DNA from: Prolixibacteraceae bacterium | Lineage (GTDB): Bacteria > Bacteroidota > Bacteroidia > Bacteroidales > Prolixibacteraceae | Reading direction: 5' to 3' | Assembly: GCA_028282195.1 (NCBI GenBank) | Contig: JANQII010000115.1 | Span: 1-42,261 of the forward strand | DNA length: 42,261 nucleotides | Shown here: positions 31,040-39,757 of the stretch, in pieces | Numbering within the stretch: the stretch's first letter is position 1 | How the letters are laid out: each line of letters begins with the position of its first letter | Position numbers and translations under genes: made by a program | Notes under the pieces: model-generated | Told to the model about the DNA's origin: nothing | The model's database searches: none | What the model saw: only the letters and a program-made list of their open reading frames with translations

Positions 31040-31915
31040 ATGGGAATTGCAGATGAAATAAAGGAGTCGTTTAAAAAGGGTTCGGTATTAACACGGTTGA
31101 TATACGTTAATCTGGCTGTATTTTTGTTTGTGCGTATTGTAAATGTGTTTTTCTTTTTACTGAATCAGGAATTCACCTTGTTGAGCTGGCTGTCGCTACC
31201 AGCTGATTTTGGGCAATTAGCAAGTAAACCGTGGACGCTGGTTACATACATGTTCCTTCATTTCAATTTTCTGCATATCCTTTTCAATTTACTTTGGCTG
31301 TACTGGCTGGGTAAAATCTTTCTTTTCTATTTTGATGAACGGAAACTTCTTGGTGTTTACCTTTTAGGCGGTTTGACAGGTGGCGTTTTCTACCTGATAG
31401 CTTATAATTTATTCCCGGCATTTACTGAAGTTCTTACATTTTCCCAACTGCTTGGAGCTTCAGCATCAGTAATCGCCATTGTGGTTGCTGTAGCTATGTG
31501 GGCTCCAAATCATACAATCAATCTGTTATTTATTGGGTCGATAAAGATGAAATACATTGCCCTGGTTTCAGTATTTATGTATGTGATTGGTATCGCTTCG
31601 TCAAATGCCGGTGGTAACTTAGCTCACCTTGGTGGTGCTTTCTGGGGGATGGTTTATGTGCTTCAATACCGCAAAGGGAAAGACCTTTCAAAAGGGATTA
31701 ATAATCTGATCGATGGAATTGTCAAATTCTTCAAACCAAAACAGAAGATCAAGGTAAGTTATAAAGGGAACAAATCTGGCGATATTGAATACAACCGCAA
31801 TAAAAACCTGAAGCAGGAAGAAATCAACCGTGTGTTGGAGAAAATCAGTAAGTCGGGTTACGATTCATTAAACAAAGCAGAAAAAGAACTACTCTTCAAA
31901 ATGGGGAAAAAGTAA
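31040..31915 (+). CDS. rhomboid family protein (second of pair)
   Basis: I take the ATG at 31040, directly after the first rhomboid stop. The roughly 292-residue protein has FLHFNFLHILFNLLWLYWLG, then GASAS with Ser141 where most rhomboids have GxSG, and AHLGG with His196. Both dyad residues are thus present. The C-terminus after about residue 215 is a charged cytoplasmic tail (KYYKG-type, KNLKQEEINRVLEKISKSG...) resembling the tail found on many Bacteroidota rhomboids. Activity is likely, but the Gly-to-Ala change is worth noting. The substrate is unknown. Confidence 0.9.
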   Translation: MGIADEIKESFKKGSVLTRLIYVNLAVFLFVRIVNVFFFLLNQEFTLLSWLSLPADFGQLASKPWTLVTYMFLHFNFLHILFNLLWLYWLGKIFLFYFDERKLLGVYLLGGLTGGVFYLIAYNLFPAFTEVLTFSQLLGASASVIAIVVAVAMWAPNHTINLLFIGSIKMKYIALVSVFMYVIGIASSNAGGNLAHLGGAFWGMVYVLQYRKGKDLSKGINNLIDGIVKFFKPKQKIKVSYKGNKSGDIEYNRNKNLKQEEINRVLEKISKSGYDSLNKAEKELLFKMGKK

Positions 31916-31995
31916 ACAAGTAGCTGGAAGCTGGAAGTCCGAAGCTTGATGTAAGAATTTTTGGAACTTGGATTTTGTTTTTTGGAATTTGATCT

Positions 31996-32922
31996 CTATT
32001 CCTCTATAGCCCTGTGATGTGCTTCATTAATGCTGGCATTTAACTCAAAACCTACCAACAAGATTAGCGACATTAAATAAAAAAGCAGCAACACTGCCAG
32101 CAAAGCACCTATGGAACCATAAAGCTCATTGTACTGTCCAAAGTTGCTTATGTAGTATCCAAATCCCCATATGGTTGGTATACTAAGTACAGTTGCCAGT
32201 GTTCCTCCTGCAGAGATAAAACGCCATTTCGTCTTCTTTGCCGGGGCAAAATAGTAGAAAAAGGAGTAAGTGAAAAAAAGTAAGCCAATAATCACAAACC
32301 ATTTACCTAATGTTAGTAAATAATAGGTAAAATTATCGCGTAGTAGATCATTGTCAGCAAGATAGTTAATGGCTATTTGACCACCACCAATTAATATAAT
32401 TGTGACCATCAATAGAACAGAGACAATAAAAAGTAAGAGAATTGCAATTAACCTTTGACCCAGCCATGTTCTGCGTTGAAAACTATGTAACGAAGCATCA
32501 AAAGCACTCATCATACTTGCCAGTCCGTTGGTTGAAAAAATTAAAGCCATAAAAAACCCGAGTGACAATAAATCAATCCGTTCTTTATTAATTATATAGT
32601 CGATTGTATCTTCTAAAAAAGAGAAAGTATTATCTGTCAGTACATCTTTAATTAAAAGTAGCAATTCATCTTGAAAATCTTCAATTGGGATAATTGGGAT
32701 TAAAGTGAACATAAAGATTAGTGCCGGAAACAGGGCAATAAAAAAACTAAAAGCAATGGCTGATGCCCTGGTAGTTATCGAACCTTCAACAATGCTTTTC
32801 CAAAAGAAAACCAATACATCATAAAGTGGTATCCCATCAAATCCGGGAAGGCTTACCCGCCGGGCCCTAAGCAAAATGCTCAAAAAGAACCGTTTGATTT
32901 TATGGGATCGGCTGATGGGCAT
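31996..32922 (-). CDS. YihY/BrkB family membrane protein
   Basis: This 308-residue protein of the YihY (formerly RNase BN) family has six membrane segments and motifs AIAFSFFIALFPALIFMFTL, YYFAPAKKTKWR and GYYISNFGQYNELYGSIGALLAVLLLFYL. The family is a membrane transporter-like group whose substrate is not established; the old ribonuclease name is incorrect. The gene starts 5 bp after the stop of the DUF4783 gene and so forms a two-gene operon with it. It converges with the rhomboid gene at 31915 across a short low-complexity spacer. Confidence 0.92.
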   Translation of the reverse strand: MPISRSHKIKRFFLSILLRARRVSLPGFDGIPLYDVLVFFWKSIVEGSITTRASAIAFSFFIALFPALIFMFTLIPIIPIEDFQDELLLLIKDVLTDNTFSFLEDTIDYIINKERIDLLSLGFFMALIFSTNGLASMMSAFDASLHSFQRRTWLGQRLIAILLLFIVSVLLMVTIILIGGGQIAINYLADNDLLRDNFTYYLLTLGKWFVIIGLLFFTYSFFYYFAPAKKTKWRFISAGGTLATVLSIPTIWGFGYYISNFGQYNELYGSIGALLAVLLLFYLMSLILLVGFELNASINEAHHRAIEE

Positions 32923-32927
32923 TCAAT

Positions 32928-33320
32928 TTATTGTTTTTCAATGCGTAGTTGATGGATATAAGAATTTGAACCATTTTTCTTTAAAAGAAAATATACCCTG
33001 AATACTCCATTATTTGTTCTAAGGTTTCCAATCCCGTAAAGTGACCCTTCTTTCCCGCCATCGTGAATGATATCAAAGCGTTCAGTTTTGTTTTGTTTAA
33101 AGAACTCTGAAACAATCTGCTGTGCCTGCGCTTTGCTGTAAACATCATCTTTGTCAACTACCACCAATTCAATATTCTTATTGAAGAATTTTGATAGCGA
33201 AGCAGCATTTCCTGTTTTCAGGCTCACAATAATATCTTCAGGAATTTGTGCAAAAGAGTTTAAGCAGAAAAACAAAGCTGCTAAGAGCAAAAGGGCTGAT
33301 TTATAATTTCTTAGTTTCAT
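32928..33320 (-). CDS. DUF4783 family secreted protein
   Basis: I chose the ATG at 33320, which begins the signal peptide MKLRNYKSALLLLAALFFCLNSFAQ; an ATG at 33329 adds only three residues. The mature part (about 105 residues) has the DUF4783 pattern, with SLKTGNAASLSKFFNKNIEL near its start and LYGIGNLRTNNGVFRVYFLLKK at the end, an NTF2-like fold by appearance. It is probably periplasmic. It is cotranscribed with the BrkB-type gene and divergent from rlmH. Confidence 0.85.
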   Translation of the reverse strand: MKLRNYKSALLLLAALFFCLNSFAQIPEDIIVSLKTGNAASLSKFFNKNIELVVVDKDDVYSKAQAQQIVSEFFKQNKTERFDIIHDGGKEGSLYGIGNLRTNNGVFRVYFLLKKNGSNSYIHQLRIEKQ

Positions 33321-33391
33321 AAAAATCAATTTTACGCAAGCATAATTGCATAAATTATGCCATATTGTTAAGCTTAGCTAATTTAGAAACA

Positions 33392-33399
33392 TACTTTTG
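33392..33399 (+). promoter_or_regulatory. -7 box TACTTTTG upstream of rlmH
   Basis: TACTTTTG fits TAnnTTTG and lies 86 bp before the rlmH start, in the divergent spacer with the DUF4783 gene. The -33 element is not clear. Confidence 0.4.
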
Positions 33400-33485
33400 T
33401 AAAGTTAAAAAGAAATCCGAAAATCATGCAAGATTGCAAAAGACGGATATTTTGTCGAATTTTAGACTACAACAATTATTCGTAG

Positions 33486-33959
33486 ATGAAGATTAAATTC
33501 ATTGTAATTGGTAAAACAGACCAGTCGTATTTACGGGAAGGAATAGATATTTTTCTGAAAAGAGTATCTTATTATGTATCTTTTGAATACCAAATAATAC
33601 CCGACATAAAAAATACCCGAAAACTCTCACAGGACCAGCAAAAGCAAAAAGAAGGAGAATTAATTCTGGATCAGCTTAAGTCTGGGGACGAACTAATTTT
33701 GCTTGATGAGAAGGGGAAAGAGTTTCGTTCGGTAGAATTTGCACGGTTTTTGGAGAAGAAAATGCTCAGTGGATTAAAAAACCTGGTTTTTGCTGTTGGC
33801 GGGCCTTATGGGTTTTCATCCGAAGTGTATCAGACAGCAAAAGGAAAAGTGAGCTTGTCTAAAATGACTTTTTCTCATCAGATGGTCCGCTTGGTTTTTA
33901 GTGAGCAGTTATATCGGGCATTTACCATTTTAAAAGGTGAGCCTTATCATCATGAATAA
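33486..33959 (+). CDS. rlmH: 23S rRNA pseudouridine-1915 N3-methyltransferase
   Basis: This SPOUT-class enzyme methylates pseudouridine 1915 in helix 69 of 23S rRNA using S-adenosylmethionine. The 157-residue protein has the expected length, the LILLDEKGKEFRSVEFARFLE segment, the cofactor knot VFAVGGPYGFSSEV and the C-terminal SHQMVRLVFSEQLYRAFTILKGEPYHHE that is nearly invariant in the family. It leads an apparent operon with the large histidine kinase that starts 5 bp later. Confidence 0.97.
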   Translation: MKIKFIVIGKTDQSYLREGIDIFLKRVSYYVSFEYQIIPDIKNTRKLSQDQQKQKEGELILDQLKSGDELILLDEKGKEFRSVEFARFLEKKMLSGLKNLVFAVGGPYGFSSEVYQTAKGKVSLSKMTFSHQMVRLVFSEQLYRAFTILKGEPYHHE

Positions 33960-33964
33960 AATAG

Positions 33965-36900
33965 ATGTTGATGAAACAATTTCGTAAATACAGTTTTCTT
34001 ATTGCCTCGCTGGCTTTGTTTGCTGTTGCATTTATTATTGAAAACCAATTTATCAATAAGCACCCGGAAAAGAAGCTGATTGCAAAATTCGAAGAGAAAT
34101 TTCAATACCAGGAGCAACTTCTGGATGAAACACTGGATGAAATTGAGCAACTGATTGTAAGCGATGCTTTCAGTGGAAATTTTCAGGCTGAGCTTGTAAG
34201 CCTGTCTGCCATGTATAGTAAGCACCATATTGGGTTTATGATTCTTGAAGGGAATGAAATTCTCTATTGGTCAAACAATCATTTTTCCTTTGGTGGAAGA
34301 TTTCCACGGTTGATGCAGAACTCTGGATTAGTTGAATTGCCCAATGGTACATACTTTTCAAAATCAAGAAGGACTGATGGATTGAAGCTAATCGGCTTAA
34401 TTCATATAAAAAATAACTATTCGATACAGAATCAATACGTTGAAAATAAGTTTGTGAAGCCATTTAATTTGCCGGATGGTTTCGCTGTGCAAAAAAGGGC
34501 TGAAGAATTATCAATTCCTGTAAATGATCTAAATGGGGATTATGTGTTTTCCATTCTCCCAATGGGGAAAATACATTGCAATTCTTCACAGCTACTGTTT
34601 CCTGCAACTTTGTTTGTTTTTGCACTAATTTGCCTTTTCCTTTTTGCAAGAAGGATGATGAAAGAATTTCGCGATGAACATTTTTTAGTACGAATAATCA
34701 TCCTGGGGCTTTCACTATTTGGGTTTTACTGGCTCCATTTACTTTTCAAAGTTCCATCTTCTTTTTACGTATTCGAGCTATTTGGGCCTTCTGTTTATGC
34801 ATTCTCTTTTTGGCTACCATCACTTGGTGATTTTTCATTTCTTGCTGTTATTATCTTTTTCTGGGCTTTAAACTTTGTCAAAGAGTTAAAAATCTCAGAA
34901 AATGAGTCACAGCTTCAACTTATTTCTGCTTTAACTTTTGCAGGACTGTTTTATCTTTTTGTGAATTACCTGGTTCAAAACCTGATTGTGAATAGCAGCC
35001 TTACCCTAGAATTGAACCATATTGGTGAAATAGATTCATACAGCGTAATTGGATTATTTATTATTGTAATTCTGTTCCTGTCAGCCTTCTTAATTAATTT
35101 AAAAATTATTGAACTTGGTGAGAAGCTGTTTTCAAATAAGAAGTTTTTGAGGTTCAACTTTCAGGCTGTTATTGTTTTTGGGATTTTAGCAATTATTTTA
35201 CGAAACACATACGTCTATGCTTTTTGTTTATTTCTTGTGACAAGCTTTTCTGTAATTGCTTTTAGAAATACCCAGTTAAAAAGATATTCATTTTCGTACC
35301 TGATCTATTTTGTTTCTGTATTTGCTTTTTTCTCTCTTCTTATTATTCAGGAAAACCAGGAATCCAGAAAAGTTGATATTCAGGAGCTGATGGCGGTAAC
35401 CCTGAACTCAGAGCATGATCCTGCTGCGGAGGTTTTTCTGAAAGAAATTCAGGAGGAATTAAGTGTCGATTCTATTGTTCCATTTTTGCTTTCACCACCT
35501 TATGAAAATCTTGAAACCTATCTGAACCGAAGGTACTTCAGTGGCTATTTCAGAAAGTATGATATCCAGGTAACTGCATGTGCCGGTTATGATAGTTTGT
35601 TGGTTGAGCCAGACAATCAGATGGTTCCCTGTTTCCCATTTTTCGATGAAATGATCGATGATTTTGGGACTCAAATACCGGGTACAAGTTTTTATTATCT
35701 GGATAATATGAATGGGCGTATTTCTTACTTTGGAAAATTTTTATATCCTCTGGTTACTGACTCAATTGGCGTGTCGGTATTTCTTGAGTTTAATTCAAAA
35801 TTATTGCCGGAAGGAGCTGGTTTCCCGGAATTGCTTCTGGATAACTCTATGATTAAGCCGGAAAGGTATAGAAATTTCTCATATGCGAAATTTTTTGATC
35901 GAAGTTTGGTTCATCTAAGTGGTGACTATCAATACAATTACTACATTGATTCATATGAAATACCTCAGGATAGTTCCGAGTTCACCCTGGTTAGTTGGGA
36001 TGGATACGATCACCTGGTTTATCGGTTAGGGGGCGATAATTTCATTTTTGTGAGCGCTCCTTCGTTTGAGTTTCTGGATTACCTAATCTCGTTTCCTTAC
36101 CTGTTTGTTTTTTACTTTTTGGTTATACTTCTACTTATTTTTATTGGAAATCCGAATTTTAGAAGACAAGTGATTATTTACGATTTACGATTTAAAATCC
36201 AGGCATCGATTATTGCTGTTGTACTTGGAGCATTACTGGTTGTAGCAGCAGGAACGATTTTCTATAATATCCAGGAGTATGAAGCCAAGCATCAGTATGA
36301 TTTGAATGAGAAAATGAAGTCAATTGCTGAGGAAATCGACCATCGGCTTAATGATGTAGATGTGATTACGAGAGATGTACAAGACTGGATGGAGCGCGAA
36401 TTAAACAAGCTCTCGAATATATTCCGAACCGATATAAATATTTATGGAGTTGATGGTCGTTTGCTGGCAACCTCAAGGCCTGAAATCTTTTACAGGCGTG
36501 GTATTTTGTCCGATAGAATGAATTCTGATGCTTATTTCGAGCTTGTTGAAAACTACCAGGTGAGTTACTACCAGCCAGAGAGAATTGGGAACCTCCGTTA
36601 TTCTTCCATTTATGAACCAATAATCAATAATAACGGCGATTATTTAGGTTTTATAAATTTGCCATATTTTACCAGAGGCGATAGGCTGAAACAGGAGATT
36701 TCCACATTCATCGTGGCGTTCATCAATTTGTATGTTTTGCTTTTCCTTGCCGGGGTTATTGTGGCTGTATTCCTGGCAAATCAGATTACCAGGCCGCTTA
36801 GCCTTATTCGTGACAGGTTAAAGGGGATTCAATTGACAGAAAAGAACGAACAGATCAGTTATCATCGGGATGATGAGATTGGTTCATTGGTAAAAGAATA

Positions 36901-37630
36901 CAACCGGAAAGTAGAAGAGCTAGCTGAAAGTGCAGAGCTTCTTGCCCGGACAGAGCGCGAATTGGCCTGGCGTGAAATGGCCAAGCAGGTGGCACATGAG
37001 ATTAAGAATCCGCTCACTCCAATGAAGCTAAATATCCAATATCTTCAACGTGCAAAAGAAGAGAACAGCGAATTGTACGATGATTATTTCAAAAGAGTGA
37101 CGACAACTCTTATTGAGCAAATTGATGCACTTTCTGAGATTGCAACCGAATTTTCAAATTTTGCTAAAATTCCTAAAGCAAATAATGAAGTATTCGATTT
37201 ATGTGAGAAACTTATTAAAGTGACAGGCTTGTTTGAATCGAACATACATATTGATTTCTCTCTTGATTTAAATGGCAATGAAGAAGTATTGATTTTTGCA
37301 GACAGGGAACAGATTTCACGGGTTGTGATTAACCTGATTAAAAATGCAATTCAGTCAATACCACCTGAGCGAAAGGGGGAAATCAAAGTTAGTCTTAGTG
37401 AAGATGAAGTGAAGGCCATAATTTCAGTTGACGATAATGGAAATGGAATTCCGGAGGAAATCAGACAGCAAATGTTCCAACCAAACTTCACAACAAAAAG
37501 TAGTGGGATGGGACTTGGCCTGGCTATTGTAAATAAAATTATTGAAAATCTTGGTGGAAGGATTTGGTATGAGACAGAACTTAAAAAAGGCTCAACTTTT
37601 TATATCGAAATTCCTCTTCATAAAAAATAA
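33965..37630 (+). CDS. large multi-pass sensor histidine kinase (NtrY-like)
   Basis: This 1221-residue kinase (an ATG two codons on is an alternative) has one membrane segment at residues 10-27. A periplasmic loop follows, then a block of about seven segments (about 205-460), another periplasmic domain, two segments near 705-765, a further sensory loop, and a last segment leading into HAMP (NQITRPLSLIRDRL). The kinase core has AHEIKNPLTPMKL with His1011, VINLIKNAIQ (N box) and the ATP-binding DNGNGIPEE and GMGLGLAIV. The NPLTPMKL form is typical of NtrY-type kinases. No response regulator lies beside it, so its partner must be encoded elsewhere. Its position between rlmH and a phosphoribosyltransferase does not reveal the signal. 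Confidence 0.93.
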   Translation: MLMKQFRKYSFLIASLALFAVAFIIENQFINKHPEKKLIAKFEEKFQYQEQLLDETLDEIEQLIVSDAFSGNFQAELVSLSAMYSKHHIGFMILEGNEILYWSNNHFSFGGRFPRLMQNSGLVELPNGTYFSKSRRTDGLKLIGLIHIKNNYSIQNQYVENKFVKPFNLPDGFAVQKRAEELSIPVNDLNGDYVFSILPMGKIHCNSSQLLFPATLFVFALICLFLFARRMMKEFRDEHFLVRIIILGLSLFGFYWLHLLFKVPSSFYVFELFGPSVYAFSFWLPSLGDFSFLAVIIFFWALNFVKELKISENESQLQLISALTFAGLFYLFVNYLVQNLIVNSSLTLELNHIGEIDSYSVIGLFIIVILFLSAFLINLKIIELGEKLFSNKKFLRFNFQAVIVFGILAIILRNTYVYAFCLFLVTSFSVIAFRNTQLKRYSFSYLIYFVSVFAFFSLLIIQENQESRKVDIQELMAVTLNSEHDPAAEVFLKEIQEELSVDSIVPFLLSPPYENLETYLNRRYFSGYFRKYDIQVTACAGYDSLLVEPDNQMVPCFPFFDEMIDDFGTQIPGTSFYYLDNMNGRISYFGKFLYPLVTDSIGVSVFLEFNSKLLPEGAGFPELLLDNSMIKPERYRNFSYAKFFDRSLVHLSGDYQYNYYIDSYEIPQDSSEFTLVSWDGYDHLVYRLGGDNFIFVSAPSFEFLDYLISFPYLFVFYFLVILLLIFIGNPNFRRQVIIYDLRFKIQASIIAVVLGALLVVAAGTIFYNIQEYEAKHQYDLNEKMKSIAEEIDHRLNDVDVITRDVQDWMERELNKLSNIFRTDINIYGVDGRLLATSRPEIFYRRGILSDRMNSDAYFELVENYQVSYYQPERIGNLRYSSIYEPIINNNGDYLGFINLPYFTRGDRLKQEISTFIVAFINLYVLLFLAGVIVAVFLANQITRPLSLIRDRLKGIQLTEKNEQISYHRDDEIGSLVKEYNRKVEELAESAELLARTERELAWREMAKQVAHEIKNPLTPMKLNIQYLQRAKEENSELYDDYFKRVTTTLIEQIDALSEIATEFSNFAKIPKANNEVFDLCEKLIKVTGLFESNIHIDFSLDLNGNEEVLIFADREQISRVVINLIKNAIQSIPPERKGEIKVSLSEDEVKAIISVDDNGNGIPEEIRQQMFQPNFTTKSSGMGLGLAIVNKIIENLGGRIWYETELKKGSTFYIEIPLHKK

Positions 37631-37647
37631 AGGACACAAAATTACAT

Positions 37648-38049
37648 ATGGTACCACTTTCATTTAAAAAAATTAGTGAACGGCTTCGCCAAATGGACTT
37701 GCCGGATTTTGATCTGGTTATTGGTATTGGAACAGGGGGCGTAGTTCCGGCAAGTTTGGTTGCCTTTCATTTAAATTGTGAATTAGTTGTAATAACCCTT
37801 AATTATCGCGATGAAAATAACACTCCGCAGCATGAAGCACCTGTTGTTTTAAAAGGCTTGCCTGAGGATTTTAATCTTGAAGGTAAAAAGGTTCTTTTGG
37901 TTGATGATGTTTCTGTCTCAGGTAAAACGATGAATCAGGCACTTGAAGCCCTGAATACACCAGGCATCCAAACTTTGGCGATGAAAGGGAAAGCAGATCA
38001 TGTTCTTTTCCCTGAAATTAAGGACTGTGTTAAATGGCCCTGGAAGTAA
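37648..38049 (+). CDS. type I phosphoribosyltransferase
   Basis: This 133-residue protein is of the PRTase fold. It has LVIGIGTGGVVPASLVA for the early loop and the PRPP-binding motif VLLVDDVSVSGKT with the Asp-Asp pair, followed by a flexible stretch ending in KWPWK. It transfers ribose-5-phosphate between PRPP and a base; purine salvage (hypoxanthine/xanthine-type) or a signalling use is possible, and the short length does not decide. It starts 17 bp after the kinase and is probably cotranscribed. Confidence 0.85.
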   Translation: MVPLSFKKISERLRQMDLPDFDLVIGIGTGGVVPASLVAFHLNCELVVITLNYRDENNTPQHEAPVVLKGLPEDFNLEGKKVLLVDDVSVSGKTMNQALEALNTPGIQTLAMKGKADHVLFPEIKDCVKWPWK

Positions 38050-38337
38050 AACGGAGTCATGAGTAACGAGTAGTAAGTCTTAAGAAATCAGCAAAAAGCG
38101 AAGGGCAAAGGGCGCTGTGCTAAGAGTCTTGCGGATGTTTCTGGATTTCGAAATGGGAATTCAATATTAGAAATTTCAACCTTGGACACAAGTTTTTAAT
38201 AATAATTGGCAAATATCTTCAAACTTAAGCAAGTCTTGACTCTTAGTTCTTGGTTCTTTACTCTTGTTCATTCCTGTTTCCCGGTTCATTAATATTTCCT
38301 AACTTGACAGTTCATTAACTTTTCAAAATTGCCAAAA
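38050..38337. other. intergenic low-complexity stretch
   Basis: No gene is supported here. Short words such as CTTGACTCTTAG, TTCTTGGTTCTT and TTACTCTTG (38233-38270) recur imperfectly, giving a degenerate simple repeat typical of decayed intergenic DNA in this genome. Similar text is at 31916-31985 and 42020-42160. Confidence 0.5.
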
Positions 38338-39678
38338 ATGAAAAAAAGAATATTCCTGGCTGTTATCGTTCTTATTATAGCGGGAGGTGCATACTATCTA
38401 AATTTAATGCTTCCTATTGTTACTGGTTATGCCGCAAAAAATCTTGCTTCAGGAGTATTTCTTGCCGGTAGGGCCCAGGAGTCGCTGGAACAGGAAGATC
38501 TTAATTTTTCGGTTATTAAATACACTGAAAATACAGTTGATATAGAGAATAAACGAGTTACCAGCAGATTTTTATGGAGTAAATCAACAGCTATTTATAT
38601 CGATGGTTATGGTTGTATTCTTGTTCGGGATTATTCCGAGGATGAAATAAGGTCAGGAAGCTATCCTCAGGTTGAAGTTCTACCGCAGAACCCGGACACT
38701 ATTCCATGGCCAATGGGCGATTTAATTACGGATACTATTCCGAAAGGTTTGAATACAGAAAAACTTGAAGAGGCTGTTCTGGAAGCTATGGCTGATACAA
38801 TCCCATCGAAAGGTACTTTTGCTTTGATGGTTGTCTATAAAGGTCAGCCTGTTGCTGAAGTTTACAGAGAAGACTTAAAACAGACTAACCGGTTTTTGAG
38901 TTGGTCAATGGCAAAGAGTATAACCAATGCCCTTACAGGTTTGATGGTAAAAGATGGTCTTATTGATATTCAAAAACCTATAGGGATTGAAGAGTGGGGA
39001 GAAGATGAGCGAAGCAAAATAACACTTAGCAATCTGTTACAAATGAATAGTGGCTTGGAATGGAATGAATCATATGGAAATTTATCCGATGTGACCATTA
39101 TGCTGCATAAGGTGAGTGACATGGGAGAATACACTGCCCAAAAACCAGCAGTGGTTCCTGCTGATTCAGTTTTTGTTTATTCTTCAGGAACAACAAACCT
39201 GGTGTGCAAAATCCTGCGGGAAACATTTGATAACGATTCTGAATATTACAAATATCCTCGTGAAGCCCTTTTCAATAAAATTGGAATGCGCAGTGCTGTT
39301 TTTGAAATGGATGCCTCGGGTACATTTGTTGGATCATCTTACCTGTATGCTACCATGAGGGATTATGCTCGCTTTGGCTTGTTGTACCTGAACAATGGGA
39401 AGTGGAATGGCGAACAGCTTCTCCCTGAAGGTTGGGTGAATTATACCACAACTTCTGCAAATGGTTCAAAGGGCAGGTATGGTGCATTCTTTTGGTTAAA
39501 TGGCACGAATGATTTGCCTGATGCACCGGCAGATACTTATTTGTGCAGGGGGCACGATGGACAGTTTATCGTCATTATCCCATCTAAAGAATTGGTTATT
39601 GTCCGCACGGGTTATTCAAAAAGAGGTGAGTTTGATTTAAACAGAATGCTTAAAGGGGTTTTGGCAAGTATTCAGTAA
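38338..39678 (+). CDS. serine hydrolase of the class C beta-lactamase family, membrane-anchored
   Basis: I chose the ATG at 38338, giving 446 residues. One N-terminal hydrophobic segment (residues 5-22) acts as anchor or signal. The beta-lactamase/transpeptidase-like domain has SMAK (Ser190-Lys193), YSSG near residue 280 for the second motif, and HDGQ near 400 where class C enzymes have KTG. This is the pattern of esterase- or peptidase-type members (EstB, DD-peptidase relatives), so beta-lactam resistance should not be assumed. It is followed after 79 bp by a two-component pair. Confidence 0.9.
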   Translation: MKKRIFLAVIVLIIAGGAYYLNLMLPIVTGYAAKNLASGVFLAGRAQESLEQEDLNFSVIKYTENTVDIENKRVTSRFLWSKSTAIYIDGYGCILVRDYSEDEIRSGSYPQVEVLPQNPDTIPWPMGDLITDTIPKGLNTEKLEEAVLEAMADTIPSKGTFALMVVYKGQPVAEVYREDLKQTNRFLSWSMAKSITNALTGLMVKDGLIDIQKPIGIEEWGEDERSKITLSNLLQMNSGLEWNESYGNLSDVTIMLHKVSDMGEYTAQKPAVVPADSVFVYSSGTTNLVCKILRETFDNDSEYYKYPREALFNKIGMRSAVFEMDASGTFVGSSYLYATMRDYARFGLLYLNNGKWNGEQLLPEGWVNYTTTSANGSKGRYGAFFWLNGTNDLPDAPADTYLCRGHDGQFIVIIPSKELVIVRTGYSKRGEFDLNRMLKGVLASIQ

Positions 39679-39757
39679 TTTTAAGATGATTTGCATACTA
39701 TATTAATAGGAAGATGAAACTAAAATTTCAAAAACATAGTGTATTAAAATTTATAAG

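Noticed and set aside
38338-39678. Beta-lactam resistance gene
   Set aside because: The third motif is HDG rather than KTG and the protein is membrane-anchored and long; the esterase/peptidase branch is more likely.
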